This document shows, piece after piece, positions 54,919-63,510 of a stretch of DNA of 64,000 nt. How positions within the stretch are numbered: the first letter of the stretch is position 1; each line of letters opens with the position of its first letter. A model generated the notes under the pieces. It had not been told where the DNA came from and did no database searches. It saw only the letters and a list, made by a program, of their open reading frames with translations. The position numbers were made by a program, and so were the translations under genes. Source of the stretch: Aerococcus sp. Group 1 (lineage in GTDB: Bacteria; Bacillota; Bacilli; Lactobacillales; Aerococcaceae). The stretch spans positions 806,001 through 870,000 of the forward strand of contig NC_015278.1 of the NCBI RefSeq assembly GCF_000193205.1, written 5' to 3'.

Positions 54919-55817
54919 TGGATTTGAAGAGCTTCCGCCACAGTATTGATAAGGACTTAGAAGCGGCCTTAATCGCTCATTTAGGTCAGGATAGCCAGGA
55001 CAGTCTCCTGGCTTCCATGCGCTATTCATTAGAGAATGGGGGCAAGCGCCTCCGTCCTAGTCTTTTATTAGCCACGCTAGCCAGTTTTAACTATGATTAT
55101 CATCTAGGCCTGGCTCCAGCTTGCGCGGTGGAATATATCCACACTTATTCACTCATCCATGACGATTTACCTGCTATGGACAATGATGACTATCGCCGGG
55201 GCCAACTGACCAACCATAAGAAGTTTGACGAGGCTACCGCTATCCTAGCGGGGGACGCCTTACTGACCCTGGCTTTTGAAGTCTTGAGCCAGAGCCAGGA
55301 AGAGACTGACCCTCAACTTAAACTCGAATTAGTTCAACTTTTAGCCCAAGCGGCTGGTAAATCTGGCATGGTGGACGGACAAGTTCTGGACATGTCCAGT
55401 GAAGAAAAGCATCTGACCATCGAAGAACTGAAAAACCTGCATGGAAAGAAGACTGGTGCCTTGATCCACTTCGCTATCATGGCAGCGGCACTGATTATGG
55501 ACCTTGACCAAGCTGCTCAAGACTCCCTAGCAAGCTATGCCCACCACTTTGGCATCGCTTATCAAATTCAAAATGACCTCCAAGAAGTTATGTGGAACGA
55601 TGAAGAGCGGGGCAAGAAATCGCATGGAGATCAGGACAGTGATAAGAATACCTATCCTAGTCTCCTGGGTAAGGAAGGAGCCTTAGAAGCCTTAGCTAGT
55701 GAAGGTCAAGCCTGCCAGGCAGCCCTGGATCAATTAAGTCAACAAGTGGAAAACTTCGATCCGCAGTTATTAGGGGACTTTCTCAATTACCTCAGCATGG
55801 ATTATGGAAAGGGATAA
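54918..55817 (+). CDS. ispA: farnesyl diphosphate synthase (geranyltranstransferase)
   Basis: Condenses dimethylallyl and geranyl diphosphate with isopentenyl diphosphate to farnesyl diphosphate, using the product of the mevalonate genes in this window. 299 residues with ENGGKRLRPSLLLA, the first Asp-rich motif DDLPAMDNDDYRRG (Asp82 on) and GKKTGAL. The second Asp-rich motif, usually DDxxD, reads NDLQE (YQIQNDLQEVMWNDEERGKK), an unusual change at magnesium-binding positions, although Lys/Thr/Tyr elements downstream are kept. Confidence 0.92.
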   Translation: MDLKSFRHSIDKDLEAALIAHLGQDSQDSLLASMRYSLENGGKRLRPSLLLATLASFNYDYHLGLAPACAVEYIHTYSLIHDDLPAMDNDDYRRGQLTNHKKFDEATAILAGDALLTLAFEVLSQSQEETDPQLKLELVQLLAQAAGKSGMVDGQVLDMSSEEKHLTIEELKNLHGKKTGALIHFAIMAAALIMDLDQAAQDSLASYAHHFGIAYQIQNDLQEVMWNDEERGKKSHGDQDSDKNTYPSLLGKEGALEALASEGQACQAALDQLSQQVENFDPQLLGDFLNYLSMDYGKG

Positions 55818-55819
55818 TC

Positions 55820-56641
55820 ATGACAAAAGAACGTGCAGATATTATGGTGGTCCGCCAAGGCCTAGCTGATTCCAGGGAAAAAGCCAAACGCTTAATTATG
55901 GCGGGAAAGATCTATAATGAAAAACAAGAACGGATTGACAAGGCTGGCGAAAAAATCCCGGTAGAGACCGTCTTAGAAAGAAAAGGACATGAAATCCCTT
56001 ATGTATCCCGGGGTGGTTTTAAATTAGAAAAAGCCATCAAGCAATTCGATTTAGACTTTACCGGATTGAATGTTTTAGATATTGGCTCTTCTACCGGGGG
56101 CTTTACTGATGTCGCTTTACAGAATGGAGCGGTCCACTCCTATGCCTTGGACGTGGGGACCAACCAATTGGATTGGAAAATCCGTAATGATGACCGGGTG
56201 ACCGTGATGGAGCAGACCAACTTCCGTTACAGTCAACCGGAAGACTTCACCGAGGGCGTGCCAGACATTGCGGTTATTGACGTCTCTTTTATTTCCTTAA
56301 AACTGATTCTCCCACCCCTCAAGACCATCCTAAAAGACCAGGGGTGGGTAGTGGCCTTAATCAAGCCTCAATTTGAGGCGGGTAAGGACAAGGTAGGCAA
56401 GAAAGGACTGGTTCGGGACAGCAAAACCCACCAAGAAGTCATTGAAATGATCTTCCAAGCGGCCACTGAACTGGGTTACGATGTCTTAGACCTGACCTAT
56501 TCACCCATCACCGGAGGAACTGGAAATATTGAATTTCTGACTCTGCTAGAAAACCACCGCGACCAGAGTTATTCAGGGACAATTTCAGACCAAGTCAAGA
56601 GCCAGGAAGTCGTCCAAGCTGCCCACCAACAATTTCACTAG
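55820..56641 (+). CDS. tlyA: TlyA family rRNA (cytidine-2'-O)-methyltransferase
   Basis: 273 residues. The N-terminal S4 RNA-binding domain (ERADIMVVRQGLADSREKAK, RLIMAGKIY) is followed by an FtsJ/RrmJ-like methyltransferase with YVSRGGFKLEKAI, the SAM motif VLDIGSSTGGFTDVAL and VALIKPQFEAGK. Homologues methylate 16S/23S rRNA cytidines; older annotations call the family hemolysin A. It lies 2 bases after ispA and 15 bases before recN. An argR/ahrC gene, often found here in Bacilli, is absent. Confidence 0.93.
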   Translation: MTKERADIMVVRQGLADSREKAKRLIMAGKIYNEKQERIDKAGEKIPVETVLERKGHEIPYVSRGGFKLEKAIKQFDLDFTGLNVLDIGSSTGGFTDVALQNGAVHSYALDVGTNQLDWKIRNDDRVTVMEQTNFRYSQPEDFTEGVPDIAVIDVSFISLKLILPPLKTILKDQGWVVALIKPQFEAGKDKVGKKGLVRDSKTHQEVIEMIFQAATELGYDVLDLTYSPITGGTGNIEFLTLLENHRDQSYSGTISDQVKSQEVVQAAHQQFH

Positions 56642-56656
56642 AAAGGAATAGGGGTC

Positions 56657-58369
56657 ATGTTACAAAATATCGTCATTGAAAATTTCGCCATTATTGACCA
56701 AGTAACCATTGACTTTGATGAAGGCATGACAGTTCTCACCGGGGAAACTGGGGCCGGAAAATCAATAATTATTGATGCTTTGGGTCTCTTAGCTGGCGGA
56801 CGGGGTTCAGTGGACTTTATCCGCTATGGGACCAAGGCCCTAAAACTACGGGGAATTTTCTATCTGCCAGATTTTTCAGAGTCAGGGCGAGACTTTCTCC
56901 AAGACCAAGGGATTCCTTTTGATGATGACCAACTTCTTATCACCCGGACCCTGGACCAAAAGGGAAGAAACACCATCAAGGTCAATGGCGTGCCCTTAAC
57001 CGTGGCCCTGCTCAAAGAATTGGGCGATTATTTACTAGAAATCCATGGGCAAAATGAACACCAAAGCTTGCTCGATCCTAAAAACCATTTAGATCTCTTA
57101 GACCAATATGCCGGCAACCGGATTGCTCAGGAAAGGGAAGCCTACGATAAAGACTATCAGAATTACCGCCAGGCTAAAAAGGCAGTCAAGGACTTTGCCT
57201 TAAATGAGCAGGAAGTAGCCCAACGTTTGGACTTACTGAAGTTTCAGCTCAATGAAATCGACCTAGCCCAATTGGTCGAGGGGGAGGATGAGGAATTAAA
57301 AGAAGAACGGCAAAAATTACAAAGCTATCAGAATATAGTCTCATCCCTAGGCCAGAGCCTTAATGCCCTGTCAGAAGGCCAGGGCAATGCGGTGGACTTA
57401 CTGAGTGAAGCCAGCCAAGCTTTAGGTCAAATTGAAGACCTGGATAGTGACTACAAGGCCTATTATGAACAAGCCCAGTCCGCCTATTATAGCATCCAAG
57501 AATTGGCCTACAGCATCCGTGACAACTTAGACGCCATGTCCTATGATCCCAAACGTTTGGACCAAATTGAGGAACGTTTAGCGACTATTGACCAATTAAA
57601 GCATAAGTATGGCAAAAGTATCAGCGAAATCCTGGCTTACTATCAAAAATCACAAAAGGACTACCAAGCCCTACAAGACCGAGAAAGCCATCAAGAAGAA
57701 TTAGAAGCTGCCTTTAAAGCAGCCAAGCAAGCCATCGCAAAGTCCGCTAAGGCCCTCCACCAAAAGCGTTTAAAGGTAGCTAAGGAATTAGAAAGCGCTA
57801 TTGAAGAACAATTGGCCGACTTATACATGCAAAACACCCGCTTTGCCGTGCATTTTGAACAAAGAAAAAGCTTTGGAGCTAGCGGAGCCGACGACGTAAC
57901 TTTCTATATTCAGACTAATCCCGGTGAACCCTTGAGACCCTTACATAAAATTGCCAGTGGCGGGGAACTGTCCCGGATCATCTTAGCCATTAAAGCCATT
58001 TTGCAGGCCAGTCGACCGACTTCAACGGTTGTCTTTGACGAAGTCGATACGGGGGTTAGTGGACGGGTAGCCCAGGCTATTGCCAACAAGATGTTTGAGA
58101 TTGCCTTGTCTGCCCAAGTGCTCTGTATTTCCCACCTGCCCCAAGTGGCTGCCATGGCTGACCAGCAATTACATATTTCTAAAGTCAGTCGAGATGACCA
58201 GACGAAAACGCAGGTTAGACGCTTAAGTGAAGAGGAACGGATTGGTGAAATTGGACACATGACTACCGGAGAAGTGATGACTGAGTCCAGTCGTCAAGCC
58301 GCTCAAGATCAGTTAACCCAAGCGCAAGCCTACCGTAAGCAAAGAAGGCAAGACCATGAAGAAGACTAA
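56657..58369 (+). CDS. recN: DNA repair protein RecN
   Basis: SMC-like ATPase recruited early to double-strand breaks, 570 residues. N-terminal ATPase half with VIENFAIIDQVTIDFDEGMT and Walker A TGETGAGKSIIIDAL, two coiled-coil segments (about 155-370), and the C-terminal half with signature ASGGELSRIILAIKAIL and Walker B TVVFDEVDTGVSG. GAAAGGAATAGG precedes the ATG. It overlaps miaA by 14 bases. Confidence 0.96.
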   Translation: MLQNIVIENFAIIDQVTIDFDEGMTVLTGETGAGKSIIIDALGLLAGGRGSVDFIRYGTKALKLRGIFYLPDFSESGRDFLQDQGIPFDDDQLLITRTLDQKGRNTIKVNGVPLTVALLKELGDYLLEIHGQNEHQSLLDPKNHLDLLDQYAGNRIAQEREAYDKDYQNYRQAKKAVKDFALNEQEVAQRLDLLKFQLNEIDLAQLVEGEDEELKEERQKLQSYQNIVSSLGQSLNALSEGQGNAVDLLSEASQALGQIEDLDSDYKAYYEQAQSAYYSIQELAYSIRDNLDAMSYDPKRLDQIEERLATIDQLKHKYGKSISEILAYYQKSQKDYQALQDRESHQEELEAAFKAAKQAIAKSAKALHQKRLKVAKELESAIEEQLADLYMQNTRFAVHFEQRKSFGASGADDVTFYIQTNPGEPLRPLHKIASGGELSRIILAIKAILQASRPTSTVVFDEVDTGVSGRVAQAIANKMFEIALSAQVLCISHLPQVAAMADQQLHISKVSRDDQTKTQVRRLSEEERIGEIGHMTTGEVMTESSRQAAQDQLTQAQAYRKQRRQDHEED

Positions 58370-59297
58370 GTTAATTTGTATTGGGGGTCCCACCGCTGTG
58401 GGGAAAACCGCCCTAAGTATTGAACTGGCCCAACATTTTAAGGGACAAGTCATCAATGGAGACGCCATGCAGGTCTACCGGGGCTTAGATATCGGAACGG
58501 CCAAGGCGACCCTCAGTGAACGCCAGGGGGTTCCCCATCATTTGTTAGATATTCGATCGGTCGATGAGCCTTATACGGTGGCTGATTTTAAGCAAGACGC
58601 TCGGAAGGCAGCCCAAGAAATCAGTGCAGGAGGAGACTTGCCGATTTTAGTAGGGGGAACAGGGCTCTATCTGGAAGCCTTTCTCTATGACCTTTCCCTA
58701 GGAAATCAAGTCCAACCTCAGCTTGATTTTAGGCAAGAAATGGAAGACTTGGCTAAAAAGCAGGGTAACCAGGCCCTCCACCAAAAGTTAGCTGACTTAG
58801 ACCCCCAAGCGGCCCAAAAGATCCACCCTAACAATGTCAAGCGGGTGATTCGGGCGCTCGAAGTAGGAACCTTTTCCAACCAGCTGTTTTCTCAAGCCAA
58901 GGAAACCCATAGCGACCACCAGAGCCCCTATGACTTTTATTTTATTGGTCTAAGCTGTGACCGCCAACGCTTATATGAGCGGATTAACCAGCGGGTGGAC
59001 CTGATGGTTGACCAGGGTCTCTTAAAAGAAGCCCAGTGGCTAATGGACCAAGAACTCGATCCCAAAAGTCAAAGCCTACAATCCATCGGCTATAAAGAAG
59101 TTTTCCCTTATCTAAAAGGGGAAGAGGATTTAGACACCAGCCTCAATCGGCTGAAAAGAAACTCGAGGCGTTATGCCAAACGCCAGCTGACCTGGTTGAA
59201 AAACCGCATGGACCAGGTCCATTGGTATAATTTAGTTGAAGGAGAGGATAGCTTAGCTAGTGTTATGAGTGATGTAGCAGCTTTCCTAGGCGAGTAG
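58356..59297 (+). CDS. miaA: tRNA dimethylallyltransferase
   Basis: Adds the dimethylallyl group to N6 of A37 in tRNAs reading UNN codons, another consumer of the isoprenoid pool. 313 residues: P-loop GGPTAVGKTALSIEL, NGDAMQVYRGLDIGTAK (catalytic Asp), VPHHLLDI, LVGGTGLYLEAFLYD, HPNNVKRVIRALEV and the C-terminal QSIGYKEVFPYL. The start lies within the recN end; hflX follows 19 bases downstream, the usual miaA-hflX order. Confidence 0.96.
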   Translation: MKKTKLICIGGPTAVGKTALSIELAQHFKGQVINGDAMQVYRGLDIGTAKATLSERQGVPHHLLDIRSVDEPYTVADFKQDARKAAQEISAGGDLPILVGGTGLYLEAFLYDLSLGNQVQPQLDFRQEMEDLAKKQGNQALHQKLADLDPQAAQKIHPNNVKRVIRALEVGTFSNQLFSQAKETHSDHQSPYDFYFIGLSCDRQRLYERINQRVDLMVDQGLLKEAQWLMDQELDPKSQSLQSIGYKEVFPYLKGEEDLDTSLNRLKRNSRRYAKRQLTWLKNRMDQVHWYNLVEGEDSLASVMSDVAAFLGE

Positions 59298-59316
59298 AAA
59301 AAGAAAGGAGCTTTCT

Positions 59317-60549
59317 ATGCCAGAAAATGTTTTAATTATCGGGTTACAGCTCCCTCAAACCACCGACCTGCGTTTTACCATGCAAATGGATGAATTAGCG
59401 GCCTTGGTTGAAACTGCGGGCGGTCAAGTGGTTAGCCGGCAAAGTCAGAAACGCGACCAGGAGGATGCCCGCTATCTGATTGGAAGTGGGAAGGTTAGAG
59501 AAATCCATGACCTGGCCCAGGAGCTAGACATTGATTTAGTGATCTTTTACCAACAATTATCACCCTCACAAAACCGTAACCTCCAAGCGGCCATTGATTG
59601 TCCCGTCATTGACCGGGTCCAATTAATCTTAGATATCTTTGCCAGCCGGGCAACTTCTAAGGAAGGGAAGTTGCAGGTGGCCTTGGCCCAAAATGAATAT
59701 CTCTTGCCCAGACTGGCTGGGATGGGGACAGTCTTATCCCGACTGGGTGGGGGAATTGGTACCCGGGGACCTGGGGAGACTAAGCTGGAACAAGACCGGC
59801 GCGTTCTCCGTAATGAAATTCAAAAAATCCGCCATGAATTAAAAGAAGTGGAAAAGCAAAGAGAATTAACCCGGGAACGCCGGCAAAAATCAGGCCTCTT
59901 TAAAATCGGCCTCTTAGGTTATACCAATGCCGGTAAGTCCACCATCATTAACGCTCTGACCGATGCGCAAACTTACCAGGCGGACCAACTTTTCGCTACC
60001 TTAACGCCCCTCACTCGGAAATTTTCTCTGCCCAATCATTTCGAAATCACTTTAACGGATACGGTAGGCTTTATCCAAGACCTGCCGCCTATGATTATCG
60101 ATGCCTTCCACTCAACCCTGGAAGAAAGTCGCAATGTGGACCTGTTAATGATAGTTGTGGACGCCTCATCACCCTTTGCCTTGGAACAAGAAGAGGTGGT
60201 GAACCAGTTGCTAGAAGACCTAGACATGCAAGATCTCCCCAAGCTCTATATCTATAATAAGCGCGACCAAGTTGAGCCAGGCCAGCAAGTCTTGACCCCT
60301 TCAAGTCCTCATCTCTTGATATCGGCCCAGGATGACCAGGATATAGAAACCTTGCGCCAAGCCATTGTTGACCAGGTCAAGACCATCTATCAGCCCTTCG
60401 CTGTCCAGGTGGCTCCCCAAGCGGCTAATGAATGGTTAGGCTGGCAGAACCGTTTCTATATTGAAAGTTTTGAATTTGATAAGGACAGTGAATCTTATCA
60501 GATTATGGGCTATAAACCTGACTACCTTCCACTTCCTAAAAGTGAATAA
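59317..60549 (+). CDS. hflX: GTPase HflX
   Basis: Ribosome-associated GTPase that splits stalled 70S ribosomes under stress. 410 residues: an N-terminal HflX domain with RYLIGSGKVREI and RVQLILDIFASRATSKEGKL, glycine-rich LGGGIGTRGPGETKLEQDRR, a coiled coil, then the G domain with G1 GYTNAGKSTIINAL, G3 DTVGFI and G4 NKRD. AAAGGAG precedes the ATG. Last gene of the plus-strand block, ending at a terminator shared with the convergent tRNA gene. Confidence 0.96.
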   Translation: MPENVLIIGLQLPQTTDLRFTMQMDELAALVETAGGQVVSRQSQKRDQEDARYLIGSGKVREIHDLAQELDIDLVIFYQQLSPSQNRNLQAAIDCPVIDRVQLILDIFASRATSKEGKLQVALAQNEYLLPRLAGMGTVLSRLGGGIGTRGPGETKLEQDRRVLRNEIQKIRHELKEVEKQRELTRERRQKSGLFKIGLLGYTNAGKSTIINALTDAQTYQADQLFATLTPLTRKFSLPNHFEITLTDTVGFIQDLPPMIIDAFHSTLEESRNVDLLMIVVDASSPFALEQEEVVNQLLEDLDMQDLPKLYIYNKRDQVEPGQQVLTPSSPHLLISAQDDQDIETLRQAIVDQVKTIYQPFAVQVAPQAANEWLGWQNRFYIESFEFDKDSESYQIMGYKPDYLPLPKSE

Positions 60550-60552
60550 AAG

Positions 60553-60586
60553 AAAAAAGCTGGCAGAATTGATCTACCAGCTTTTT
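60553..60586. terminator. terminator between hflX and tRNA-Arg
   Basis: AAAAAGCTGG (60554-60563) pairs with CCAGCTTTTT (60577-60586); A and T runs on either side allow termination in both directions. Confidence 0.85.
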
Positions 60587-60620
60587 AACTTGCTTGAGTG
60601 TTTATTTATCCACTCACTTA

Positions 60621-60694
60621 TCTCGAGAGCGAGATTCGAACTCGCGACCCACGGTTTAGAAGACCGTTGCTCTATCCAGCTGAGCTACCCCGAG
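60621..60694 (-). tRNA. tRNA-Arg (anticodon UCU)
   Basis: A full cloverleaf of 74 bases can be drawn on the minus strand: acceptor stem CTCGGGG with TCTCGAG (two G-U pairs), D stem GCTC/GAGC, anticodon stem ACGGT/ACCGT around loop CTTCTAA with anticodon TCT at positions 34-36, variable loop GGGTC, T stem GCGAG/CTCGC with loop TTCGAAT, discriminator A. CCA is not encoded. It reads AGA codons and, by wobble, AGG. Own promoter and shared terminator. Confidence 0.95.
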
Positions 60695-60710
60695 AACTAA
60701 CAACTCTTAT

Positions 60711-60740
60711 ATTCTACTCAATTCCAGCGGATTTTGTCAA
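60711..60740 (-). promoter_or_regulatory. tRNA-Arg promoter
   Basis: Minus strand: consensus TTGACA (60740-60735), 18-base spacer, TAGAAT (60716-60711), about 17 bases before the tRNA 5' end. Confidence 0.8.
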
Positions 60741-60807
60741 GGCTTTATGCTAATATGGTAGCAGAATCCAAAGAATGTTTCAAAAAGATCAAGAAGGAGA
60801 GCTGATA

Positions 60808-61479
60808 ATGAGCAAATTGCTAATTGTAGAGGATGACCCCATGATCCAAGCAATGTTAGGGGAGAAATTAAGACTCGAAAATTATCACTTCCAACCGGCT
60901 TATTCAGCTACAGAAGGCTTACTCTACATAGAAAGAGAAAGCTTTGATTTAATATTGTTGGATTTAATGCTTCCGGGGATGACGGGGGAGGAATTTCTCA
61001 GTCAGCTGCGTCAAGCAAATGACGTTCCCGTTATTGTTCTCTCAGCTAAGGATTCAATCCTAAGTAAGGTAGAGGTACTTAAAGCGGGCGCTAATGACTA
61101 CATGGTTAAACCCTATGATTTGGATGAACTAGTCGCTCGCATTGAAGTGCAGTTAAAAAATAGGGCCTCTGTTTCTTCTACTGGGTCGGAAAAGTTTTCC
61201 TATCAAGGGTTATGCTTAGACCGTCTTAATCAGACCATCTCCTATCAAGGAAAGGAAGTCCGACTAACTCAACGGGAACGGGCCATTTTGATGCTTTTAT
61301 TGAAATACCCCAAACGCATCTTTACTAAACAAGAAATCTATGAAGCTGCTTGGCAAGAAAGCTATTTGGGGGATAATAAAACCCTTAGTGTCCATATTTC
61401 CAACCTGAGAAAGAAACTTAAGCAAGCCAGTGATAGAGACTGGATTGAGACTATCTGGGGCTTGGGCTTTCGCCTATAA
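60808..61479 (+). CDS. OmpR/PhoB family response regulator
   Basis: 223 residues. Receiver domain (1-118) with acidic pocket EDD near residue 8, phospho-acceptor Asp in LILLDLMLPGMTG (about residue 51), Ser/Thr switch in VLSAKDS and Lys in MVKPYDLDELVA; then a winged-helix DNA-binding domain with TQRERAILMLLLKYPKRIFT and SVHISNLRKKL. The start at 60808 follows AAGGAG; an in-frame ATG at 60775 has no site. It heads a module with an ABC transporter and a sensor kinase, so it probably controls that transporter, as in bacitracin and lantibiotic response systems. Confidence 0.92.
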   Translation: MSKLLIVEDDPMIQAMLGEKLRLENYHFQPAYSATEGLLYIERESFDLILLDLMLPGMTGEEFLSQLRQANDVPVIVLSAKDSILSKVEVLKAGANDYMVKPYDLDELVARIEVQLKNRASVSSTGSEKFSYQGLCLDRLNQTISYQGKEVRLTQRERAILMLLLKYPKRIFTKQEIYEAAWQESYLGDNKTLSVHISNLRKKLKQASDRDWIETIWGLGFRL

Positions 61480-61611
61480 CGCTTAGCTAAAGCTAGAAGG
61501 TGAAAGGTCAACGGGTCTCTTTTTCTTTGAACTTTCTTTGCTATTTCTTTATTCATTTTGAGACTTCATTGCTTATAATAAGTCAAGAAAAAAGGGAAAG
61601 GAAAGTACTCT

Positions 61612-62528
61612 ATGGCAAATACAGCAGTTCAAACTGACCACTTGTGTAAGTATTATGGTAAGCAGAAGGCTCTAGACCAAGTGTCAATCCAAGTTAAAGA
61701 AGGGGAAATCTATGGACTGATTGGTCGAAATGGTGCTGGGAAAACCACCCTCCTAAAAATTTTAAGCCAGCAAATCAAAGCAAATTCAGGTTCCTATTCT
61801 TTCTTTAATGAAGCAGTTAAAAATAGCAACCAGGACTTGCGCTTAGGAGTAATGGTTGATGGGCCAGGCCTTTATCCTCACCTATCGGCTCATGACAACC
61901 TCCAACTTAAGTGTGAAGCGATGGGAATCCGCAGACCAGATTATGTGCGGAAACTTTTGGATTTGCTTGACTTAAGTGGAGTCAAAAATAAAAAACCAAG
62001 GCCTTTTCCCTGGGGATGAAGCAGCGATTGAGTCTAGCCCTAGCCTTAGTCGGGGATCCGGATATCTTGCTCTTGGATGAACCGACGAATGGTTTAGATC
62101 CTCAAGGAATTGCGGATTTTAGGCAGATGATCCAACGACTCAATCAGGAAAGAGGGCTCACTATTATTATCTCTAGTCATATTCTTAGTGAACTCTCCCG
62201 AATGATCGATAAGATTGGGATCATCCATGAAGGACGCCTTATCAAGGAAGCCAGCAAGAAAGAAATGGAAAAAGAAAATCGCAACAAATTAGTCCTGACT
62301 AGCCAGCACCTGGACCAAATCCTAGTCTATCTAGAAGAAAAGCTCGCGCTTAAGGACTTCTTGGTAGTCGATGAGCAGACCCTTTATATCTATGAATACT
62401 TGGACCAGTCTGAGAAAATTTCTCATAGCTTGATTAGAGCGGGGCTTCTCTTTGATAGCTTTAGCTACCAGGAGAATTCCTTGGAGGATTATTATATTCA
62501 ATTGACAGGAGGGAGCCAAGATGCTTAA
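61612..62528 (+). pseudogene. BcrA-like ABC transporter ATP-binding protein, frameshifted
   Basis: ATPase of an exporter of the bacitracin/lantibiotic self-protection kind. The first part has Walker A GLIGRNGAGKTTLLKIL; the second has [20 protein letters not shown] with Walker B and DEPTNGLDP, then a C-terminal domain. The frames break at 61990-62019. Adding one A to the A6 run at 61990-61995 gives [17 protein letters not shown], exactly the conserved LSGGQ-equivalent of BcrA proteins, and a 305-residue protein. The position of the break within a conserved motif makes a missing base nearly certain. The stop overlaps the permease start by 8 bases. Confidence 0.9.
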
Positions 62529-63417
62529 TTTTATGCGTTTTGATCTGAAGAAAATGTTTAAAAGTCCTGCCTTCTATATCGGTTTTATTTTTATCTTTGC
62601 CTTAGGGATTTTTGGCACCCATGTGTCCCAGCAGAGTGGTTACGGCCAGCCTTATGAGCTTTACAGGGAGACACAAGAAAAAAGGCAGGCGGAAAATGAG
62701 GAGAAGCAAGCCAGGGAAAGAAGTGATGACCAAGCAGGGTTAGAAATTTCTCCAGCGCCAAGCCCCACGCTTGACGAAGAAACGTATCAAGCCTTGCAAG
62801 AAGAACATTATGCCAACTACAAATTGGATCGTGCTTGCTGGGGATTTATGGTCAATATGACTAAGTATTCATGGGTTTTCTTTGCTCTTTTTCTAGGCTT
62901 GGACTTCTTTTCGGGCTATTTGAAGAACCTACTTCCCCTAGAAAAGGCCAGGCAGTCCTGGCTCTTTTCCAAGCTGGGCCTGGCTCTCACCTATGGACTA
63001 ATCTCCTTATGGCTGGGTCTAGTCTTCGGTACTTTGACAACCTTTATGTCTGGGCAAGACTTCACGGGTTTGGATTTTATTAGCTTAGCCAAGCATTTTG
63101 TTTTAATTGAATGCCTGCTGGTTTTCATTATGGCTCTTACCAGCACGATTATCCTCCTTAGTCAAAGTCGGACGGTTAGTGTCGTGTTTGCTATCTTAAT
63201 TTCTCTTGGTCTCCTGGCTTCCTTGCTAGGGGCTTTGAGCAATTTAGTTGATCTGTCCTTAGGGGAATGGATTTACAGCATCCGTTACCAGAGCCTCGAC
63301 TTTAAAGAAACGGAGCCAATCCTCCCTCTCCTATGCCTAGCCTTTAGTCAAATCTTATTGGTTTCTGCCTTTAATAATTATCGCATTCAGAAAATGGATT
63401 TTCACTTTGGTTACTAG
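62521..63417 (+). CDS. ABC-2 type transporter permease
   Basis: Membrane partner of the preceding ATPase, 298 residues with six predicted transmembrane segments. The first (about residues 17-37) is followed by a charged extracytoplasmic loop of about 70 residues rich in Gln/Glu/Lys; the rest cluster after residue 110. No motif identifies the substrate. It overlaps the ATPase gene by 8 bases and is followed by a hairpin before the sensor kinase gene. Confidence 0.85.
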   Translation: MLNFMRFDLKKMFKSPAFYIGFIFIFALGIFGTHVSQQSGYGQPYELYRETQEKRQAENEEKQARERSDDQAGLEISPAPSPTLDEETYQALQEEHYANYKLDRACWGFMVNMTKYSWVFFALFLGLDFFSGYLKNLLPLEKARQSWLFSKLGLALTYGLISLWLGLVFGTLTTFMSGQDFTGLDFISLAKHFVLIECLLVFIMALTSTIILLSQSRTVSVVFAILISLGLLASLLGALSNLVDLSLGEWIYSIRYQSLDFKETEPILPLLCLAFSQILLVSAFNNYRIQKMDFHFGY

Positions 63418-63433
63418 GATGAATAGAAGAGAA

Positions 63434-63480
63434 TCTCTGCTAGCTTCTCATTTTTAATAGAAAAGGAGCAGAGAATTTTT
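63434..63480 (+). terminator. attenuator or terminator between permease and kinase genes
   Basis: TCTCTGCT (63434-63441) pairs with AGCAGAGA (63467-63474), with a large loop, followed by TTTTT. It would reduce read-through into the kinase gene. Confidence 0.55.
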
Positions 63481-63510
63481 CTATACTAGTGAAAAAAGAA
63501 AGGGAAAGAA

